Part shown: piece after piece, positions 7,399 to 17,752 of the stretch | Layout of the letters: each line of letters starts with the position of its first letter | How positions within the stretch are numbered: the first letter of the stretch is position 1 | Source: an uncultured Lachnospiraceae bacterium | GTDB taxonomy: Bacteria > Bacillota > Clostridia > Lachnospirales > Lachnospiraceae | Reading direction: 5' to 3' | NCBI GenBank assembly: GCA_944381635.1 | Contig: CALWLY010000005.1 | Coordinates: forward strand, 46,402 to 110,401 | DNA: 64,000 nucleotides | The notes under the pieces: model-generated | What the model saw: the letters and a program-made list of their open reading frames with translations, nothing else | The model's database searches: none | Told to the model about the DNA's origin: nothing | Program-made: the position numbers and the translations under genes

Positions 7399-9840
7399 TT
7401 ACCTTGTCTGTATGACATATGTATTTTTTCCGGGGTTCTCAATCTGATATTGTTTTAACTTTTTCTCTTTCCACTCCATGGAAAGGATAAAGCCTCCGCG
7501 CAAACGCATTCCTGTCACACTTCCGCTCTTCATAGAATCGGGAACTGCGGGGAGCAGCCTTATCTCATAATGGGAAATCCTGCCTCTTTCATCTGTCACA
7601 GGAAAGCTCTGCGCCAGGCAGTGCAGCATCAGCGCCGGAACACCTCCGCTGATGTCTGCATTAAAAATGCTCGGGCCAAAATCATGAGCCGACGCAAAAG
7701 TCTGATAATAGTTGCTGCATGCCATTGTCTGTAAAAGCTCTTCCGTCATTTCGGCATCTTTCAGATAGGCAGCCACAAATCCTTCCAGAACCAGGCCAAA
7801 AGCCATGGTTCCTTTTTCTTTCTGCTTTCTCTGCATTTTGATCTCATAAGCCTTTTTACACGCATCAAACAATTCCCGGCTTTCCCGTACTTCTTCGGGT
7901 ATATCATAATAGAGCAGATACAGCTGAGAAATATGACGGTGATCGTAACAGTCTTTGAATTCATCCGGCTCCCATTCTTTCAGCGCGCCGTCTTCATTGA
8001 TGCGATATTCAGGCATTCCTGCCAAAATCTCTTTCCATTTTTTTACTTTTTCTTCCTCAATCCCCAAAGTTCTGCAGCCGGTGATCAGATTGAAAAAAAG
8101 CTCTTTCGCCACGGAAATGTCCATGGTTGCATTGGTACAGGCAGCAGAATCCTGCCCGTCCGGCGTATTTTCCGGTGAATAGGAAGGGGAAAAGAGCCAT
8201 TGTCCCTTCTCATCTTTTATCAGAAAATCTTCATAAAAAAGAGCCGCTTCCTCCATAAACGGCAATGCGTGCTCCTTAAAGAAGCCATCATCGCCGGTAT
8301 AAAGCCAGTAGTCGTAAAAAAATCTGGCTGTCCAGCCCGCACCTGCCGTCCAGAAAAGCATGGGCCATCCTTCGTCAAAATGAATGTCACAGCCGCTGTC
8401 GCTTGTTCTTGACGGAATATGAATGCCCCGACATCCGTAAAGACGCCGGGCGTTTTCCCTGTAATCCGGCATCATTTTTTCCTGATAGGAGAAAAAAGAG
8501 TGCATTCCCTCGAAATCACCGCAGGGCAAAAGTCCCGCTATGGCAGTCTGCAGATTTCCGTTCTGGGTATAATCGCTGCTCCAGGGAACATGATAGGAGC
8601 CGGTCCACACGCCTTACAGGTTCGGCGGATATTCCCCGCATGAAGAAAGGATCTCGTAACGGCCTGCATCAAAAATCTTCTGCAGATAGGAAGGGGAAGC
8701 CTTGCCGGCAAACCGCGCGTTCTGGTACAACGCTCTGTCGTTTTCAAAGCGTTTTGAATCTTCCAGAGAAAGGGAAATTCTCCGGAATCTTTCTCCCATG
8801 TCGGCTTCATTTTCTTCCCTGACCTGTTGAAAATCATCCGGAATGCCCTCCAGCCGTTCCATAAGAAATTCCGGTTCAAAATCGCGGAAATCTTCCAACG
8901 GATGAAGGATTACTTTCAGAAGAGCCCTTGTATTTTCTTTCAAAACAAGAGCATCCTTTTCCATCTGCACCCAGCCGTCCCATGCGGTAAGCTGCAGCAT
9001 GGCTGCATAACCCTTCAACTTCCCTTCCTGACCCGGATGTGTTCCTGCATCTTTTCCCTTCTCATCCTGAAAATATCCCCGAAAAAGCAGAAAATAGGAG
9101 GTTTCTTCCAGAGAAGGCAGCTCAAGCTCACCCAATCTGTCGCTTTCTGCTGCCTTCCTCTTGATACTGTAACATTCCGCCTTTAACAGAGCGGAAACAT
9201 CCTCTTTTGCCGGACCGAACTCTTCCTCTTCGTAGGGATGCTTCTGCAGTTCGATCCGATAATCTGCCGCCCCGTTTTTCGCTATAAGCTCTGCCAGACA
9301 GGCATTGTACTTTTGGGACACCAGCACTTTTCTCTGCCGTTCTTTCCCATCCCCTGTAAAAAAAGAAACTTTTGCCGTGCCGCTTGTAAAAGACAGGCTT
9401 CTCTCATATTTTTCATAGATTCCCGTCTCTTTTGTAAACACAGCCACATCACAGGCCGGAAAAAAAGGATTTGTCCACAATTTTTCCGGTTTTTCCGGAT
9501 AAGTTTCCTGAAGGAGCTTCCAGGGAATCGCTCCTGCCTCCTTATATTTTTCCGCCTTTATGAGGCTGCGGATCTGCGGCAGTTTTTGTGCCATGGGCAG
9601 TGCCTTTTCTTTGCCGTGAAGGGGCGCAAAGAAATCTTCTCTTGTGAGAATGATCTGCTCCGCGCATACTTTTCCCATCACGATGGCGCCCATACTGCCG
9701 TTCCCGCAAAGGCAGCCATCCTGCCATTTAGACGCGGGAGCGTGCAGCTGATACCCCTGGAAATCTGCCTTTTCCCTTTTCTTCTCTGTTCTCTTCTCTT
9801 TTTTGTTTACTTCCGATTCTGATCTGGTTTTAGAATTCAT
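7399..9840 (-). pseudogene. GH95-like alpha-L-fucosidase gene interrupted by one in-frame TAA
   Basis: Two adjacent minus-strand frames (9840-8614 and 8610-7399) are the same reading frame separated only by TAA at 8614-8616. Together they make an 814-codon gene matching glycoside hydrolase family 95. The N-terminal part has W-x-GCLCGNGSMGAIVMG. At the junction the text reads GEYPPNL-stop-GVWTGSYHVPW, where the family has NLQG, so codon 409 is a glutamine codon turned to stop. After it come the NGN pair (QNGNLQT), SPSYSPENTP (acid Glu region) and a C-terminal sandwich. Family members remove alpha-1,2-fucose or alpha-L-galactose. No ribosome site precedes the GTG at 8610. It is the last gene of the glycan operon and overlaps the preceding GH3 stop by 11 bp. 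Confidence 0.85.
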
Positions 9841-11995
9841 AGGTTTTCTCCAGCATAACCTCTCCTTTGAGTCGGATATCCGTCAGGCTTGCTCCGATTA
9901 AAATTTCATAGAATCCGGCTTCTGCCCTGAAATGTCCGGTCTCTTCGTCAAAGTATGCAAAACTTTCCGGATTCAGCGCAAAGTTTACTTTCTTTGTCTC
10001 TCCCGGTTTCAGTTCTGTCTTTTCATAGCCTTTCAGTTCTTTGACCGGGCGATCCACAGCGCTGTCTTTTGCTGCCACATAAAGCTGAAGCACTTCTTTT
10101 CCTGCCATATCGCCGGTATTTTTCACAAGACAGCTTACGTTTACAATAAGTCCCGCTCCGTTTTCCTCTTTCTCCACTTCCAGGCTTGCATACTCAAAAT
10201 CGGTATAGGAAAGACCATGTCCAAAGGGAAACTGCACCGGTATCTGATTCTTCTCATAATAACGGTATCCCACATAGACTCCTTCCCTGTATTCAAGCAA
10301 ATCTTTCTTGGCAAAATCTCCCACGCAGTGTGCGCTGCAGTCCTCATGGCTGTAGGGAAAGGTTTCAGGCAGTTTTCCGGAAGGGTTCACCTTGCCAAGA
10401 AGCACCTCAGCCAGAGCGTTTCCGCCCTCCATTCCTGCATAAAAGCTCCACACGATAGCTTTTGCCCGGTCGGCAAACGAGCCCATCTGAACCGGAGAAC
10501 CTGCCACAAACACGAGAATTGTCTCAGGATTAGCAGCAAGAACCGCATCAATAACCTCCTCCTGGCCATACGGCAGCTTCATATCCGCTCTGTCCTGTCC
10601 CTCCAGATCGTAATCGTGGTTCAGTCCTCCCACGAAAATAACCTGGTCGTATTCCTTTGCCAGAGCCACTGCCTCTTCTAAAAGTTCTTTTCTTTTTGCC
10701 ACGGTCTTTTCAGAAATATTTTCTTCCTGCTTTTTGCTTCCGCCGCCGTTTTCCAGACTGCTTTCCTGCCAGTTTCCATCCTGCGCGCCTTTTTCTTCTG
10801 CCAGATAGCCTTTTACAAATTTGACTTCGCAGTTTCCTCCCAGCTGAGATTTCAGTCCCATAAGAGGTGAAATTTCATACAGCGCCTTGATTTCTGCACT
10901 TCCGCCGCCGTTTGAGTGAACTTTGTCCGCGTTTTGACCAATGACAAGCAGTTTCTTCATCTTTTCTTTTTTCAGCGGAAGTCTGCCGTTTTCATTTTTT
11001 AACAGCACAATGGACTCTCTCGCCGTCTCCAACACTTTCTGCCGGTGCTCCGGCGTGTTGTAACAGCCGCTCTTTCTGTCTTCCTCAAACATGTTCAGTT
11101 CAAACATCATGCCCAGAATATGGCGGACTTTTTCATCGACGTCTTTTTCGGAAACCTCGCCTTTTTCGATTGCTTCCTTCAAAGGATCTGCCAGAAAATA
11201 CTCGTCAAAATTGCTGGTAACACTCATCTCAATGTCCAGACCGCTCTCCGCAGTTTCCTTTGTTCTGTGTACGGCGCCCCAGTCTGAGACAACCACACCG
11301 TCATAGCCCCATTCTTCCCGCAGGATCTGATTCAGCAGAAGCTTGCTTTCGCAGCAGTGCTGGCCTCTTACCAGGTTGTAAGCGCCCATCAGAGACAAAG
11401 ATTTCCCCCGCGAAACGGCCGCCTTAAAGGCGGGAAGATAGATTTCCCGAAGAGCTCTCTCACTTACTTTTACATCCACCCAGAGACGTTCTGTCTCCTG
11501 GCTGTTTACCGCATAGTGTTTTACACAGGCAGCCACATCGCTTTCCTGGATTCCCTGAATCAGCGGCACGCACTGTTCCGCTGTCAGATAAGGATCCTCG
11601 CTCATATATTCAAAATTTCTGCCGTTTAAAGGGCTTCTCTTAATGTTGATGCCGGGAGCCAGGATCACATCCTTTCCCCTGCCTCTCGCCTCTTCGCCCA
11701 AAACCTTTCCGCTTTCGTAGGCGCACTCTTTGCTGAATGTAGCTGTGATAGCGCTGTTGCTGGGAAGGTAGGAAACATAATCTTCCGTATTTCCCGCCGG
11801 CATCCAGGCATCATCCGCAAACTCCATGCGGACGCCCATAGGGCCGTCCGACATGTGCAGGGAAGGGATGCCAAGACGTTTCACTTCTCCGGTACGAAAC
11901 AGTCCCGCTCCGTGTATCATAGCTATTTTTTCATCCAGATTCAGTTTTAAAAGCAGCTCCTGTGCTTTTCTTTTATTATCACTGCTGATTACCAT
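9830..11995 (-). CDS. Glycoside hydrolase family 3 beta-glucosidase
   Basis: A 721-aa cytoplasmic GH3 enzyme with no signal peptide. It has the (beta/alpha)8 domain with KHYAVNSQETER and the nucleophile in VVVSDWGAVH (D238), the alpha/beta sandwich domain, and a C-terminal fibronectin-III-like domain (VLQLYVAAKDSAVDRPVKEL). Such enzymes remove terminal beta-glucose, and here would act on backbone glucose after xylose removal. A low-complexity insertion (about residues 405-430, rich in G, S, E) sits in the sandwich domain. ATG 11995 follows AAGGAGAGAAAG. It is 42 bp downstream of the alpha-xylosidase and its end overlaps the GH95 start, so the genes are translationally coupled. Confidence 0.93.
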   Translation of the reverse strand: MVISSDNKRKAQELLLKLNLDEKIAMIHGAGLFRTGEVKRLGIPSLHMSDGPMGVRMEFADDAWMPAGNTEDYVSYLPSNSAITATFSKECAYESGKVLGEEARGRGKDVILAPGINIKRSPLNGRNFEYMSEDPYLTAEQCVPLIQGIQESDVAACVKHYAVNSQETERLWVDVKVSERALREIYLPAFKAAVSRGKSLSLMGAYNLVRGQHCCESKLLLNQILREEWGYDGVVVSDWGAVHRTKETAESGLDIEMSVTSNFDEYFLADPLKEAIEKGEVSEKDVDEKVRHILGMMFELNMFEEDRKSGCYNTPEHRQKVLETARESIVLLKNENGRLPLKKEKMKKLLVIGQNADKVHSNGGGSAEIKALYEISPLMGLKSQLGGNCEVKFVKGYLAEEKGAQDGNWQESSLENGGGSKKQEENISEKTVAKRKELLEEAVALAKEYDQVIFVGGLNHDYDLEGQDRADMKLPYGQEEVIDAVLAANPETILVFVAGSPVQMGSFADRAKAIVWSFYAGMEGGNALAEVLLGKVNPSGKLPETFPYSHEDCSAHCVGDFAKKDLLEYREGVYVGYRYYEKNQIPVQFPFGHGLSYTDFEYASLEVEKEENGAGLIVNVSCLVKNTGDMAGKEVLQLYVAAKDSAVDRPVKELKGYEKTELKPGETKKVNFALNPESFAYFDEETGHFRAEAGFYEILIGASLTDIRLKGEVMLEKTYEF

Positions 11996-12037
11996 CTTTC
12001 TCTCCTTCTGCCGCCGGGCGGCCTTTTGCTGCCTTTC

Positions 12038-14374
12038 TCAGGCAAGTGTCACTGTGATTTCTTTTGTTCCGGCGGGCACAGCGATCACGCTGTCCTGTCC
12101 GCATGCAGTAAGCTCTCCGCCCTGTGCGGATGCTGCTTTTACATTGACCAGGCGAACCTTGAATGCTTTCTCTCCTTCTGCGGTGATGACGATCTGTCCG
12201 TCTTTTCTTTCTGCGCATACGCTAAGTTCTGCCTCTGCATCTTCATTGTACACAACCGTCTCTGCTTTATCTTTTAACGCATAAACTCTGAGTTCTGCAT
12301 CCTGGGCAAAGTCATAGTCGGGACGATTGTCAACAGCTCCCACTGCCACAATACTGTTTTCTTTTGCGTAAAGCGGAATGCTTAAGTAACCGCAGTTTTC
12401 CGTATACCATTCTCCGCCTTTCTTTTCCTCTCCGGTAAAGAAATCCGTCCAGGTTCCCTTAGGCAGATAGAACTGTGCTTCGCTTTCTTCGTTAAAGACA
12501 GGAGCCACCAGCAGGCTGTCGCCGAACATATACTGTTTGTCAAGATATTCACAGTTTTTATCCTCGGTAAACTCCAGAACCATACTTCTCATGACAGGCA
12601 CACCTGTTCTGGATGTTTCCACCGCATTTCTGAACAGGTACGGCATCAGGGAAGCTTTCAGTTTGGTAAAGAATCTCACCACGTCCACAGCCTCTTCGTC
12701 ATAAGCCCACGGCACACGGTAGGATGTGCTTCCGTGCAGACGGCTGTGGCTGCTCATCAGACCAAATGCAGCCCATCTTTTGTAAACGTCCGGTGTGGAT
12801 GTACTCTCAAATCCTCCGATATCATGGCTCCAGTATCCAAATCCTGACATGGTCAGAGACAGACCGCCGCGCAGACTTTCTTCCATGGATTCGTAATCAG
12901 ACCAGCAGTCTCCGCCCCAGTGTACCGGGAATTTCTGTCCGCCTGCCGTTGCGGAACGAGCAAACAGAATCGCTTCTTTTTTGCCTTTCTTACGCTCCAG
13001 CAGCTCATATACTGTTTTGTTGTAAAGGTAAGTATAGTAGTTATGCATCTTAACCGGATCGGAACCGTCAAAATAAACCGCATCCGTGGGAATTCTCTCG
13101 CCAAAGTCTGTTTTAAAGCAGTCAACGCCCATATCCAGAAGCACTTCCAGCTTATCCTGGAACCATTTGCAGGCATCCGGATTGGTGAAATCCACAATGG
13201 CCATGCCCGGCTGCCACATATCCCACTGCCATACGTCTCCGTTGGCACGTTTTAAGAAATATCCTTTTTCCATACCTTCCTGGAAGAGTACGGATTCCTG
13301 ACCGATATAAGAGTTGATCCACACGCAGATCTTGATTCCTTTTGCTTTGATTCTCTTTAACATGCCTTCCGGATCCGGGAATACGCGGCTGTCCCAAAGG
13401 AAATCAGACCAGTGGAATTCTTTCATCCAGCAGCAGTCAAAGTGAAATACCCGTAAAGGAATGTCTCTTTCCAGCATACCGTCCACAAAACTCATGACCG
13501 TCTCCTCGTCATAATTTGTGGTAAAGGAAGTGGACAGCCACAGACCGAAAGTCCAGGGAGCCGGAAGGGCCGGTTTTCCTGTAAGATCTGTATATCTTTC
13601 CAGTACTTCTTTCATGGTAGGACCGTTAAACAGGAAGTAATCCAGCGTCTGTCCGGGAACAGAAAATCCGACTTTTGTTACCATCTCGGAAGCCACCTCG
13701 AAAGAAACTTTTCCGGGATGATTTACAAATACGCCGTAACCTTTGTTTGTAAGGTAAAACGGAATGTTTTTATAGGACTGCTCTGTGCTTGTGCCGCCGT
13801 CCTGGTTCCAGATGTCGATAGACTGTCCGTTTTTTACAAAAGGAGTAAATCTCTCTCCGGTACCGTAAACCAGTTCTCCCACGCCCAGATTCAGCTGCTG
13901 ACGCATGTAGGCATCGTCTCCGTTTTTGTCGTAGGCAAGGCCCTTCCAGTCTGTTTTCATGTAAGCCAGGTCACGGCCGCTGCTGCCTGTCAGTTTCTTT
14001 CCATCCCGGTAGTAAGTCATGGACCAGTTATCTTTTGTGATGACAAGACTTAACGAACCGCTTGTGACTGTGATCTTTTCCTCATCTTCCACTGCCTGAA
14101 TGGGGCGGTGTTCCTCCAGATTCAATTCAAATTCCGGCGCTTTTTTCATCACACCCAGATGATGGGAAGTCTGAACACGGATCACCTCGTCCATAGGCGT
14201 TGTGATTCTTACGGTAAGATTTACACCGCCCAGAGTATCACCCTTATGGTTGATCCGGCTGGTAGGCGCGCAGATTGTCACCGCATCCTCCTCCATTTTT
14301 ACAAAATATGCCTGCACCGGTGCAAAGCATTCGGTTCCTTCTTTCTGAAGCCAGCATCCATTACTGAATTTCAT
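12038..14374 (-). CDS. yicI: GH31 alpha-xylosidase (YicI type)
   Basis: A 778-aa intracellular GH31 enzyme closely matching the E. coli YicI layout (772 aa). The nucleophile is D423 in CFKTDFGERIPTDAVYFDGS, and the acid/base is D489 in HWGGDCWSDYESM. The substrate-defining FHFDCCWMKEFHWSDF loop and the SGFGYWSHDIGGFE block are present. YicI enzymes release alpha-1,6-xylose from the non-reducing end of xyloglucan oligosaccharides. ATG 14374 follows TGGAGGAATGAAAC. It sits between two GH3 genes in an operon that also holds a GH95-like enzyme, which is why xyloglucan is proposed as the substrate. Family and activity are well supported; the glycan is inferred. Confidence 0.95.
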   Translation of the reverse strand: MKFSNGCWLQKEGTECFAPVQAYFVKMEEDAVTICAPTSRINHKGDTLGGVNLTVRITTPMDEVIRVQTSHHLGVMKKAPEFELNLEEHRPIQAVEDEEKITVTSGSLSLVITKDNWSMTYYRDGKKLTGSSGRDLAYMKTDWKGLAYDKNGDDAYMRQQLNLGVGELVYGTGERFTPFVKNGQSIDIWNQDGGTSTEQSYKNIPFYLTNKGYGVFVNHPGKVSFEVASEMVTKVGFSVPGQTLDYFLFNGPTMKEVLERYTDLTGKPALPAPWTFGLWLSTSFTTNYDEETVMSFVDGMLERDIPLRVFHFDCCWMKEFHWSDFLWDSRVFPDPEGMLKRIKAKGIKICVWINSYIGQESVLFQEGMEKGYFLKRANGDVWQWDMWQPGMAIVDFTNPDACKWFQDKLEVLLDMGVDCFKTDFGERIPTDAVYFDGSDPVKMHNYYTYLYNKTVYELLERKKGKKEAILFARSATAGGQKFPVHWGGDCWSDYESMEESLRGGLSLTMSGFGYWSHDIGGFESTSTPDVYKRWAAFGLMSSHSRLHGSTSYRVPWAYDEEAVDVVRFFTKLKASLMPYLFRNAVETSRTGVPVMRSMVLEFTEDKNCEYLDKQYMFGDSLLVAPVFNEESEAQFYLPKGTWTDFFTGEEKKGGEWYTENCGYLSIPLYAKENSIVAVGAVDNRPDYDFAQDAELRVYALKDKAETVVYNEDAEAELSVCAERKDGQIVITAEGEKAFKVRLVNVKAASAQGGELTACGQDSVIAVPAGTKEITVTLA

Positions 14375-14392
14375 GTTTCATTCCTCCATTTC

Positions 14393-14452
14393 TCAAAATT
14401 TGTCTCTATCTGTGTTTTTATCATAAGTGCCCGTACTCTTTTTTTCTTCCAT
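14393..14452 (-). CDS. Possible 19-aa small ORF upstream of yicI
   Basis: On the minus strand an ATG at 14452 follows AAAGGAGAGGAATCC, a strong ribosome site. It opens a 19-codon frame (MEEKKSTGTYDKNTDRDKF) ending 19 bp before the yicI start. The peptide is very hydrophilic and matches nothing I know. It may be a translated leader that couples ribosomes to yicI, or a chance ORF. Only the ribosome site and position support it. Confidence 0.3.
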   Translation of the reverse strand: MEEKKSTGTYDKNTDRDKF

Positions 14453-14566
14453 GGATTCCTCTCCTTTTTCTGCATCTCAGTAAAATTATCGCAATTTTAT
14501 CACATTTTATCGTTTCTCTACATCGCCTAAAAAATATTCGTGCCCGTGAACGTTTTTTCTGTTTTA

Positions 14567-14583
14567 AGGGTAGCATATACCCT
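14567..14583. promoter_or_regulatory. Operator-like palindrome in the GH3-yicI gap
   Basis: AGGGTA and TACCCT form a perfect 6-bp inverted repeat around a 5-bp spacer, in the 274-bp gap between the 1029-aa GH3 and yicI. The gap is otherwise AT-rich and holds only the small ORF at 14393-14452. The palindrome could be a repressor site or a weak hairpin; there is no T-tract on the coding strand. Confidence 0.3.
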
Positions 14584-14648
14584 GAGGAATTACCATGTAT
14601 TTTCTTGCTCTGAACCTGTATATTTCTGCCGGTCCAGACACCGTTTTT

Positions 14649-17600
14649 CTATTCAAACCAGAACCGGCAAACCTTGGCATTTCCACGGACTTCTATAGAA
14701 AGGTCGATTCCCTCTCCGGCTTTTGCATCCTTTAAAGGCAGCCTTACATTGACGTAAGCATCATTTAAGCTTCTTGTATCCGAACCATTTTCCAAAGTTC
14801 CTGCCGTATCAGCCCCTTTTCCTCTCCAGAATCCACATGGCTTACCGTCCAGACTTACCGTAACTCCGGCTTCTTCCCTGGCCATCAGGTTACATACGAA
14901 AACAGAAGGCGCTTTGTCAAAAGTAAAGTTTTGGTAATGTAAAGCCATAGGGGTTTCCGGATGTTTCGGCTGCACACAGCTGTAACCAGCGCTTCCTTTG
15001 TGAAGGATTGCATTTTCATAATCATCGTAATGATCCGCCGCCGTGATCTCATCCGCCTTTCTTACGCCTTCCGGCTCTCCCTCCACATAAACTTTTTGCC
15101 TCAGGCGGATTTCCCGGCTGCTGCTGCCGGCCTGAATCTCATATTCTCCTTCCATCACGCTCATGGCCTGTTTTTTTACATCATAAAATGCCAGGCTTTC
15201 CACAGGTACTGTAACATTCAGAGTTCTTACCTCACCGGGTTTTATATCCTTTATCCTCTGAAAGGCTTTCAGCCTGTGTACAGGGAGCTTTTTCGAAGGA
15301 TTTTCAGGAGCTTTCACATAGATCTGCACCACCTCATCGGCCGCAGCTTTTCCTGTATTAACAACATTCAGAGAAATTTTCAGTTCCCGATTCTCCGTTT
15401 TTTCTACTCTCAGATCCTCATATTTGAAGGTCGTATAAGATAGACCATGTCCAAAAGGCCACAGCACCGGCCCCCGGAAATACTGGTAAGTTCTTTCCCC
15501 TTTTATAATGTCATAATCGTCCATATCCGGCAGATCATCCACCGATCGATACCAGGTCATGGGCAGTCTTCCTGCCGGGCTGCATTCCCCGAAAAGAACC
15601 GCTGCCGCTGCATTTCCCAGCTCCTGACTGCCGCTGGCCATCTGTAAAATAGCGGGAATGTGTTCTTTTGCCCAGCAGGCGGCATACGGATAATTTGCCA
15701 CAAGCAAAAGCACCGTATTGGGATTGGCTTCATATACAGCTCTCATCAGTCTCTCCTGAGACGGGGGAAGGATCAGGTCGCTTCGGTCAATCTCTTCTTT
15801 GCTGTTTACCACCGGATTAGAACCAAGCACCAGCACCGCTTTGTCAGCCTGTTTTACTGCTGCCACCGCTTTTTCTACTCCATCCGTTATCACTTCCACG
15901 GTAAGATGAACCGTCTCCTGTTCTGTGGCGTCTTCCAGATTTTTCAGGAAAAGAGCTCCCTTTTCGTCCTGCACCAGCACACAGTCATCCCAGGAATCCA
16001 GTTCATAGGTATTTGTCTCGGAAATTTCATAATCCGCCCGGCGCATTCTTTCTTCTGTTTCCGGATCCTCTGTCCTGCAAAAAGCTCCCTGATCGGCTTT
16101 TCCGATTTCCTCCAGGAGAAGTCTTACCTCCCGTCTTTTTTCCCCTGCGATCTTGGCAAATGCAGATTTCCCGATTTCCTCCGCCTTGGGAATTCCCACA
16201 GGGCGCAGGGTGAACAATTCTTTCACAAACCAGCCAAATACTTCCTCTTTTTCCGCACAAACATACAGAATCGGATCCTCTTCCTTATTTTCCTCATGGA
16301 TTTCTTCCCGGACAGTCAGGAATTTTTGGGCGCCTTTTGCATAAAACGTATGGCTTCCCCAACCCCAATCCTGAAACACAAATGTCTCCGCTTTCTCTTT
16401 TTCTTTTACCTTGACCAGGCGATTTTTCTCATCCAGGCCAAGATATTCTCCATCCACACGCAGCTTCAGTTCACTGAGACCGCTTTCTGCAGGCAGTTTC
16501 CTTCCAAGCAGCTTTTCCATCCCCTGTTTCACCGTCACTTTATAAAGGGGATGTCCTCCGTACCAGTCTGTGTTCCAGGTATCGCAGAGCGGGCCCACCA
16601 GCACTACTTTCTCTTCCTTTTTCAGCGGAAGAGCCTCTCCTTCATTTTTTAAGAGCACAGCGCCTTCTGCTGCGCTCTTAAAGGAAAGTTTGGCTCCCTC
16701 CCTGCTGTTTAGATCCGTTTCGTCCACTGACGCATAAGGATTTTGGGAATTTCTGTCGTAAATTCCCAGCCTTATTTTTGTGTAAAAAACATTGCGGAGT
16801 GCTCTGTCTATGTCCTCCTCGGTGATAAGACCCAGTTCCCATGCCTCCTTCACCGCTTTTTTTACCTCACCAGGATCGTCTGTAAAGCTGTCCACTCCCG
16901 CCTTGAGCGCTTCCGCCACTGTCTCTGCGTGAGTGCCGAAATAATGATGAAAGTCTACCGTCTGCGTCATATCTCCCCCGTCGCAGACTACGTGTCCTTT
17001 CAGTCCCCATTCTTTTTTTACAACCTCTTCTACCTCATGGTTTAAAATGCCGGGAACTCCGTTTATTTCGTTGTAGGCTGTCATCATCGCCTCCGCATGC
17101 CCTTCTTTTACCGCCATGCGGAACGGTTCCAGATAATATTCCTGTTTATTTCTCGGGTCTATGGAAGACGACTTCCAGACCCTTCCCATTTCTACATTGT
17201 TGGCATAAAAATGTTTCAAAGAGGCAGCCATCCTAAGATAGTAGGGATCTCTGCCCTGAAGACCTGAAATATAAGAAGAGGCCATTTTTCCGGTCAGATA
17301 CGGATCTTCCCCGTAAGCTTCCTCGGTTCTGCCCCACCTGGGATCACGCTCCATATCGATCGTGGGCACCCAGCGGCTCAATCCGCCGTCCCTGTGGCGG
17401 TTGTAAAGCACTCTGGCCTCTTTTCCAACAATGGTACCCACCTTTTCTAAAAGTTCCGGATCCCATGTGGCGCTCATGCCGATGGGCTGGGAAAAGGACG
17501 TGGTGTCCTCCGGCTGGCTGACTTTTCCCTGATCATGCCTTGCCTCAACTCCATGCGCTGCCTCTCCGCCAAGAGAAAACGCCCCGATTCCAAAGCGCTC

Positions 17601-17738
17601 CAGAGCCGGCGTCCTTGTAGCCAGAAATCCAAATTTTTCTTCCAGCGTCATCTGTGATAACAGCCAGGAGATTCTCTCTCCGGCCGGAAGCTTCTCATCC
17701 CAGAACGGGATATTTTTTATATTTTTCTGCTCGGTCAT
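14649..17738 (-). CDS. Large GH3 beta-glycosidase with inserted and C-terminal accessory domains
   Basis: A 1029-aa cytoplasmic GH3 protein. Domains in order: a barrel (residues ~10-330; GGEAAHGVEARHD, DPRWGRTEEAYGEDPYL, nucleophile D253 in HVVCDGGDMT); the start of the alpha/beta sandwich; an insertion of about 150 residues (~400-570; FVFQDWGWGSHTFYAKG); the remainder of the sandwich (LVANYPYAACW); a fibronectin-III-like domain (DEVVQIYVKAPENPSKKLPV); and an extra ~150-residue beta-rich tail resembling a CBM6-like fold. Activity is beta-glucosidase or beta-xylosidase; sequence alone does not separate them. ATG 17738 follows AAGGAGGGCACACG. A terminator-like hairpin separates it from the binding-protein gene upstream, so it is probably expressed at a lower level. 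Confidence 0.9.
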   Translation of the reverse strand: MTEQKNIKNIPFWDEKLPAGERISWLLSQMTLEEKFGFLATRTPALERFGIGAFSLGGEAAHGVEARHDQGKVSQPEDTTSFSQPIGMSATWDPELLEKVGTIVGKEARVLYNRHRDGGLSRWVPTIDMERDPRWGRTEEAYGEDPYLTGKMASSYISGLQGRDPYYLRMAASLKHFYANNVEMGRVWKSSSIDPRNKQEYYLEPFRMAVKEGHAEAMMTAYNEINGVPGILNHEVEEVVKKEWGLKGHVVCDGGDMTQTVDFHHYFGTHAETVAEALKAGVDSFTDDPGEVKKAVKEAWELGLITEEDIDRALRNVFYTKIRLGIYDRNSQNPYASVDETDLNSREGAKLSFKSAAEGAVLLKNEGEALPLKKEEKVVLVGPLCDTWNTDWYGGHPLYKVTVKQGMEKLLGRKLPAESGLSELKLRVDGEYLGLDEKNRLVKVKEKEKAETFVFQDWGWGSHTFYAKGAQKFLTVREEIHEENKEEDPILYVCAEKEEVFGWFVKELFTLRPVGIPKAEEIGKSAFAKIAGEKRREVRLLLEEIGKADQGAFCRTEDPETEERMRRADYEISETNTYELDSWDDCVLVQDEKGALFLKNLEDATEQETVHLTVEVITDGVEKAVAAVKQADKAVLVLGSNPVVNSKEEIDRSDLILPPSQERLMRAVYEANPNTVLLLVANYPYAACWAKEHIPAILQMASGSQELGNAAAAVLFGECSPAGRLPMTWYRSVDDLPDMDDYDIIKGERTYQYFRGPVLWPFGHGLSYTTFKYEDLRVEKTENRELKISLNVVNTGKAAADEVVQIYVKAPENPSKKLPVHRLKAFQRIKDIKPGEVRTLNVTVPVESLAFYDVKKQAMSVMEGEYEIQAGSSSREIRLRQKVYVEGEPEGVRKADEITAADHYDDYENAILHKGSAGYSCVQPKHPETPMALHYQNFTFDKAPSVFVCNLMAREEAGVTVSLDGKPCGFWRGKGADTAGTLENGSDTRSLNDAYVNVRLPLKDAKAGEGIDLSIEVRGNAKVCRFWFE

Positions 17739-17752
17739 CGTGTGCCCTCCTT

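Noticed and set aside
15660..16652. 330-codon plus-strand frame within the large GH3
   Set aside because: It mirrors the GH3 gene, and its Phe/Cys-rich composition is typical of an antisense frame.
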